Assembly (NCBI GenBank): GCA_003153055.1
Contig: PMBV01000104.1
Coordinates: 1 to 35,185 of the forward strand
DNA from: Myxococcales bacterium
GTDB taxonomy: Bacteria; Myxococcota; Myxococcia; Myxococcales; Myxococcaceae
DNA length: 35,185 bases
Direction of reading: 5' to 3'
Below, piece by piece: positions 31,136 through 35,185 of the stretch (positions are counted from its first letter, which is position 1; every line of letters starts with the position of its first letter). The translations under genes and the position numbers were made by a program. Below the pieces are notes generated by a model, which did not search any database, had not been told where the DNA came from, and was given only the letters and a program-made list of their open reading frames with translations.

Positions 31136-33232
31136 ATGACACGCTGGCGTACGATGGTCGTGATGGTCCTTTCGACAGGGTGTTACCGCGCCACCCTCGA
31201 GGGACGCCCGTGCGCCCCTGACGGGGGCTGTTTGCCGAGGTACGCATGCTCTGCTCAGTGGATCTGTGTCTCCACCGGCGACACGACTCCAGAGGAAGGA
31301 GCACCAGGCTCCGACGCCGGTTCTGACGGACGGCTCGACGGTGGCTCTGCTGAGGGCGCTCGTGACGGAGGCTCTCCTGGCGGGCCTGCCGTGCCGATCT
31401 TCGGCGCCTGTCTCGCCGATGGAGGCTACTGCTGGGAGTGGCCGACAGCCCCGACCAATCCCTTTCATTCGGTGTGGACCGATGGGCACGACATTTGGGT
31501 GGTGGGCGAGAGCGGCGTATTGCTGCGCTACGATGGGGCCAGGTGGACGATTCGTCTCGGCCTCAACTCGCGGTCGGGAGGGAGCGCGAGCGAAGACCCG
31601 CTGACAGCCATCGCTGGTGAGTCCGAAAGGGCGCTGGTGGTCGGGAGAGGCGGCTACGTCGGCCGCGTGTACCCTGACGGCGGGTACGGCGAGGCCACGA
31701 TGGGTGATGGAGACTTCGTAGCCGTCGGGGTGGTCGATGCGCAGTACTGGCTCTTGGAGTCTCGCGGCATCGTGCGACGCACAGCCTTCGGCTCTCAATC
31801 AGCCCCACAAGTCGCCACGGTGCCGGGCGACCGCTTGATGCGCAGCCTTGGGGTCATCTCCAGTTCCGAGGCCTGGGCTTCCGACGGCCTTGAGCTGTAC
31901 CGCCTCACGTCTGATGGCCAGGTCGCATCTGAGCGGCCCACCTGCCTCGAGCTCGACGGCGGCGACACCGATTGCACCTCCGTGGACGCCCTGTCGGGCG
32001 GCTCAGACGGCGAGCTCTGGTGGGCTGGCGGAGACGACACAGGAGGGACACGATTCGTCCGGCGCCTTCCCGACGCCGGCACCAGTCGCTGGGCCGGGGG
32101 CCGCGTGTTCTCCATCGCCGTCGCGCCGGGAGGAGACCGACTGCTGTTGCCGGGTTGGAATCAAATTCTCCGCTGCGACGCGTTGGGGCTGTGCCACGAG
32201 GATTCGGTCCCCGGCGCCGAGACGAACCTCCAGGCTCTGGCGGTTGCCCCTGATGGAGGCGTGGTCGCGGTCTCGCAAAGTGGAGGTGTCTTTCGCTCCG
32301 CCGAGAACGGCTGGACCCCGCTCTTGGTCGACCACTACCAACTCAACGGCCTCGTCCCGCTGGCCGACGGAGGGCTCCTCGCAGTGGGTGCCACCGGCGC
32401 CATCCTCCGACGCGTCGATGGTGGCTGGGAAGAGCTCGCCAGGACCGAGGGTGCCGTCTTCGCCTACGAAGGGCAGCGGTTTGCCGGGTGGGAGAACCCC
32501 AGTGGGAGCGTCTATATCGCTGGTCGAGACCCCCAGCTCATACGCTTCGATCCGTCGACCGGCAGCGCAGAGCCCCAGAGGTTGATCGGGCTCGATGGGG
32601 GTGTGCTCGACGAGGTCGCTCTCACGTGGCTGACGTCAGTGCACGGTCGGGGCGACACCGTCTATGCGGTCGGCTCTCAAGACGGCACGGCGCAGGCATT
32701 TCGGAAGCACGCCGACGGAGACTGGCATCAGGTACTCCAGCTCGGAGGAGACCTTCGGGCGGTGTCGGTCGGGCAGGACGGCGCTGCGATCGCGGTGGGG
32801 AACGGCGGGCTCATCGTCAGAATGATCGGCGATGCCTTCACCACGATCCAAGGGCCCACCTCGTGGCCAAGTGGCGACTGGGCGGCAGTGCTCGCTGAGA
32901 CCCGCAACAGGTTTCTGGTGACGGGGGCAGACTCCAGAGTGTGGGCCTACGAGTCGGGCGCCTGGTCCTCCTTCCAATTGACGTCCACTGGCGCTGACGA
33001 TTCCAACGGCGCTTCCCTCGCCGCTGGGACGAAGGACGACCTGTGGCAAGGTCGCAGGCATGGCCTCCTGGTGCATCTGTCGAGGAGCGGAGCGGTGCTC
33101 CACTGGTACGACTTGGGAACTCAGCGCTCCATCACTGACGTTGCCGTCGCGAACGGGCGCGTCTTCGTCACTGTGGGCGAGTATTCCGGGCCATGCGGTG
33201 GCGGTATCATCTCGCTCCCGACGCCTCCCTGA
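31136..33232 (+). CDS. Lipoprotein with beta-propeller-like repeats
   Basis: ATG 31136 follows GGGAGGA with good spacing; the open frame upstream to 30914 has no matching signal. The N terminus MTRWRTMVVMVLSTGCYRAT has a lipobox STGC. A Cys-rich start (CAPDGGCLPRYACSAQWIC) and an acidic/Gly-rich linker are followed by about 600 residues of repeats such as VWTDGHDIWVVGESGVLLRYDG, AVGATGAILRRVDGGWEEL and AIAVGNGGLIVRMIGD, which resemble Kelch/YCF48-like propeller blades common in myxobacterial surface lipoproteins. The substrate is unknown. The gene is convergent with the small secreted protein gene at 33472, and a small hairpin lies at 33394-33410. Compare the FG-GAP lipoprotein at 22505, which has the same overall design. 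Confidence 0.85.
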   Translation: MTRWRTMVVMVLSTGCYRATLEGRPCAPDGGCLPRYACSAQWICVSTGDTTPEEGAPGSDAGSDGRLDGGSAEGARDGGSPGGPAVPIFGACLADGGYCWEWPTAPTNPFHSVWTDGHDIWVVGESGVLLRYDGARWTIRLGLNSRSGGSASEDPLTAIAGESERALVVGRGGYVGRVYPDGGYGEATMGDGDFVAVGVVDAQYWLLESRGIVRRTAFGSQSAPQVATVPGDRLMRSLGVISSSEAWASDGLELYRLTSDGQVASERPTCLELDGGDTDCTSVDALSGGSDGELWWAGGDDTGGTRFVRRLPDAGTSRWAGGRVFSIAVAPGGDRLLLPGWNQILRCDALGLCHEDSVPGAETNLQALAVAPDGGVVAVSQSGGVFRSAENGWTPLLVDHYQLNGLVPLADGGLLAVGATGAILRRVDGGWEELARTEGAVFAYEGQRFAGWENPSGSVYIAGRDPQLIRFDPSTGSAEPQRLIGLDGGVLDEVALTWLTSVHGRGDTVYAVGSQDGTAQAFRKHADGDWHQVLQLGGDLRAVSVGQDGAAIAVGNGGLIVRMIGDAFTTIQGPTSWPSGDWAAVLAETRNRFLVTGADSRVWAYESGAWSSFQLTSTGADDSNGASLAAGTKDDLWQGRRHGLLVHLSRSGAVLHWYDLGTQRSITDVAVANGRVFVTVGEYSGPCGGGIISLPTPP

Positions 33233-33393
33233 TTGCAGTCTCGCGCAGCCTTCTTCGCGATGGCCTTGGTGCTGAGTGAGAGGCCGAAGGCCAGTGACCC
33301 TCCAGGAGGCGCGTCCCAGCCATCGGCTACGTCGTCTCAGGTGACGCGGTGATGGCCGGCGGCAGGCCTTGCCCGGGTTCCCCGGTGACGGGA

Positions 33394-33410
33394 GGCCGCG
33401 CGGGGCGGCC
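33394..33410. terminator. Small hairpin between convergent genes
   Basis: GGCCGC (33394-33399) pairs with GCGGCC (33405-33410) over a 5-base loop, in the 239-bp gap between convergent stops. There is no T-run. I see nothing else in this gap. Confidence 0.35.
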
Positions 33411-33471
33411 CCACCGCCTGGGGAGGGCGAGGCCCGTGAGCCCAAGGAATCCCGAGCGCCGCCCCGAGTCT

Positions 33472-34014
33472 TCAGTGCACGACGGGACTCGTCTGGAGCG
33501 GGCCGAAGCTCACCAGCACCGTGGTCCCCGAGACCGAGAAGGTGAAGATGTTGGCCCCCAGGCACATGCCTTGTGCCGACTCGGAGAAGTGCCACGTGTC
33601 GTTGTAAAGATAGACATAGCCACTCGCATTAACATACAGGTCCGTCGTGTCGGCCGCCGAGACCGAGAAACCCTGAGGGCAGATGAACTGATTGGCGCCG
33701 CTGCTCACCCGCCGATCGTTGAAGTACTGGGTGTATTGCGCGTGCGCCCATCCAGAGTACGGCACGAACGAAGCCTGCTGCATCAACGAGTCTCCCCAGA
33801 AGCTCGCGTAGCTCACCGATGAGTTGTTCGTCACGGCGAGGGTGGTGCGATAGTGCCCAGCAGGCAGGTTCGCGAGCTCGCTGAAGCAGTCCGCCCGCGC
33901 GATGCCAGAGAGCGCGATGACCAATCCGCACGCCGTGAGCCCAGCCGACTTCCACAGCCGGGACAGGGACGTGAGGGAGGGTGCCGAAGACGAGATCCGA
34001 GAGTCGTGAGTCAT
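33472..34014 (-). CDS. Small secreted protein of unknown family, sigma54-controlled
   Basis: ATG 34014 has GGAG 6 bases upstream and is preferred over ATG 34026, whose upstream region lacks a ribosome site. The 180-residue product has a signal peptide (WKSAGLTACGLVIALSGIARA, cleavage before DCFSEL), leaving a mature protein of about 140 residues with strands rich in Tyr, Ser and Thr (YRTTLAVTNNSSVSYASFWG, TTDLYVNASGYVYLYND) and Cys residues that could form disulfides. Base composition is lower in GC than in the neighbours around 33600-33660. A sigma54-like site and GGGCGCCC sites lie upstream, linking it to the VgrG set. It could be an extracellular factor or a periplasmic immunity protein; I do not recognise it. 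Confidence 0.78.
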   Translation of the reverse strand: MTHDSRISSSAPSLTSLSRLWKSAGLTACGLVIALSGIARADCFSELANLPAGHYRTTLAVTNNSSVSYASFWGDSLMQQASFVPYSGWAHAQYTQYFNDRRVSSGANQFICPQGFSVSAADTTDLYVNASGYVYLYNDTWHFSESAQGMCLGANIFTFSVSGTTVLVSFGPLQTSPVVH

Positions 34015-34066
34015 GAGATTCTCCATTGGTTAGGAATGACGCGCCGAGGCGCTCGAAGCAGCGGAG

Positions 34067-34082
34067 AGCACACTGCGTGCCG
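34067..34082 (-). promoter_or_regulatory. Sigma54-like promoter of the secreted protein gene
   Basis: The minus strand reads CGGCACG-N4-GTGCT, with GG/GC spacing exact. The first base of -24 and the first base of -12 differ from consensus, making this the weakest of the seven sites. The ATG is about 52 bp downstream. Confidence 0.65.
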
Positions 34083-34171
34083 GAATACGCCGCCGGCCGT
34101 CCACCCGTGGCGCCTCGAGAGATCGAGGGGTTGGCAACGCGCGATCGGCGCCCGAGCGTTCGGCCGAGCCC

Positions 34172-34202
34172 GGGCGCTCACCGGGCGCCCGGGCGGGCGC
34201 CC
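34172..34202. promoter_or_regulatory. GGGCGCCC activator sites upstream of the secreted protein gene
   Basis: Perfect copies lie at 34183-34190 and 34195-34202 (12 bp apart), and a 7-of-8 copy (GGGCGCTC) at 34172-34179. The perfect pair begins about 100 bp upstream of the -24 element. Confidence 0.72.
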
Positions 34203-34475
34203 GTACCGGCCGGGTCAGCCTGAGTGGATGTCTACTTTGGGCCGGGTGTCGAGGCTCGAGAGCAGTCGGGGCTTCATTTCGAGAGGGTGCTCCACGCACC
34301 TCGGCGACCAGCGCTGGCGACCCGTCATCGCCGAGGGTGAGAGCTGAGGTGCGCCAGGTGCTGACCCGTGAGAAGAGATCAAGATCAAGGACGAACAACC
34401 GGCCTTCTCGACCCGCCCGTCCAGAACCTGACACACCTCGAGGGCGGAGTTAGGGGCCACCCGAAAACAAGTCGA
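34203..34475. other. Intergenic stretch without a recognisable gene
   Basis: This stretch separates the activator sites of the secreted protein gene from the transposase remnant. Short open frames exist on the minus strand (one reading GRLFVLDLDLFSRVSTWRTS near 34330-34400), but none has a ribosome site or a family I recognise. It may hold the end of the insertion element. Confidence 0.4.
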
Positions 34476-35185
34476 TCACGGCATCCTCGGGTGGAGCGTG
34501 TAGTTCCACTCGCCGTGGAAGTGGTCGCGGGTGATGTTCAGCGCGGCCATCTCAGCGTCGGTGATCTTGCGGCCCTTGGGGTATGGGTTCGGGTCGATCT
34601 CCGCCCTGACCTTCAAGCCGGTCTTCGTGGTCGTTGCCCCGATGAGGTTGACGATGACCTGGTGCGTGATGAGCGGCTTGCCTCGCCAATTCTTGGTGAT
34701 GAACGAGAATAGACGGTGCTCGATCTTGTTCCATTTGCTCGTGCCCGGGGGGAAATGACAGACGGTGATCGGTTTCTGGAGTTCGTCGGCGAACTTCTGG
34801 AGTTCGACCTTCCACAGGCGGAGCCGCGAGCCGTTGCTGCCACCACCATCCGCTGTGATCAGGATGCTTCCAGCATCGGCAAACCTGGGCGACCCCATTT
34901 CTTGCCACCACCGCCTGATGCTCGCGACCGCGAACGCTCCGGTGTCGTGGTCGATTCCAACGTTCACCCATGCTTCGTTGTTCGCTAAGTCGTAGACGCC
35001 GTACGGGCTTACACGCCCCTGTTTGGGGTCCAAGAAGTCGTGAACTTGGACCTCCTCTGGATTGCCCTTTGGCCGCCGTTCTTGAAGTCACCGACCAACT
35101 CCTTCTTCTTCGTGTCCACCGAGAGGGCAGGGTTTCCCTCGGCGATCGCCTCTTCCACTCGTTGAATCGGGATAGGGGCTGACGG
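34476..35185 (-). pseudogene. ISAzo13-family transposase, frameshifted and cut by the window edge
   Basis: The minus strand encodes the C-terminal DDE part of an ISAzo13-type (Rhodopirellula-type) transposase: VSPYGVYDLANNEAWVNVG, IDHDTGAFAVASIRRWWQEMG, LITADGGGSNGSRLRLWKVE, HFPPGTSKWNKIEHRLFSFI and the terminal FHGEWNYTLHPR. Upstream of about 35075 the frame changes: VDTKKKELVGDFKNGG is read in one frame and PKGNPEEVQVHDFLDPKQG in another, and the residues usually between them (REWR in relatives) are absent. This points to a roughly 10-base deletion, so the copy is probably inactive. The N terminus continues beyond the window. Confidence 0.85.

Noticed and set aside
30827..31798. A 323-codon minus-strand frame opposite the beta-propeller lipoprotein
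   Set aside because: Low-complexity His/Arg/Pro-rich translation, no domain or ribosome site, and a clear coding signal on the plus strand.

Overview
The window looks like a chromosomal segment of a myxobacterium (Myxococcota, probably the Myxococcus/Archangium/Cystobacter side). It has very high GC with strong third-position bias, a Ser/Thr kinase with a PEGA domain, an FHA-type sigma54 activator, many lipoproteins and beta-propeller surface proteins, and accessory type VI secretion (T6SS) genes. No T6SS core (sheath, baseplate, ClpV) genes are present, so this is an orphan VgrG/effector island. The assignment rests on gene content only.

Layout. (1) 1-2931: end of an AAA ATPase, a long coiled-coil protein and a putative outer-membrane beta-barrel protein, all on +. 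(2) 2932-4051: debris, with an IS91-type transposase 3' end and a YdeI/DUF1801 fragment. (3) 4052-7852 (-): an OmpA-like/peptidoglycan-binding protein followed by a large protein with a glycine-rich membrane region (candidate pore-forming effector). (4) 8140-9682: a gene graveyard (Old Yellow Enzyme fragment, unknown frameshifted fragment, purT 3' end) and a second copy of the IS91-type 3' end. (5) 9603-11597 (-): a truncated hypothetical gene, a second OmpA-like protein and a four-TM membrane protein. (6) 11870-17775 (+): a T6SS tip-loading cluster: needle-like protein, DUF2169, PAAR-like protein, DUF2169, VgrG. (7) 17948-20513: a lipoprotein, and convergent to it a frameshifted metallopeptidase effector (HExxHxxGxxH) with two transthyretin-like domains. 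(8) 21145-24607 (+): a PEGA-like protein and a seven-repeat FG-GAP lipoprotein. (9) 25056-29994: a small TM protein; an operon of a membrane Ser/Thr kinase (GTG 28577) then an FHA-sigma54 activator (ATG 26922); and, divergently, a second PEGA-like paralogue. (10) 30007-34014: a delta-60-repeat protein lacking its N terminus, a beta-propeller lipoprotein and a small secreted protein. (11) 34476-35185: a broken ISAzo13-type transposase.

The main discovery is regulatory. Seven sites match the sigma54 -24/-12 promoter with exact GG/GC spacing, and each lies directly upstream of a T6SS-associated or secreted/membrane gene. Six of the seven are preceded, 44-100 bp upstream, by paired copies of the self-palindromic octamer GGGCGCCC. 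Start-to-start spacing of the pairs is 11, 21, 21, 11, 21 and 12 bp, that is, one or two helical turns. This is the layout expected of upstream activator sites for a bacterial enhancer-binding protein, and the FHA-type activator encoded here next to its probable kinase is the obvious candidate. The inferred circuit is: signal -> PEGA-domain kinase -> FHA activator on GGGCGCCC sites -> sigma54 transcription of VgrG, tip adaptors, effectors and several unknown proteins. The unknowns (25056-25253, 33472-34014, 4052-6235) are thereby implicated as part of the same weapon or its protection.
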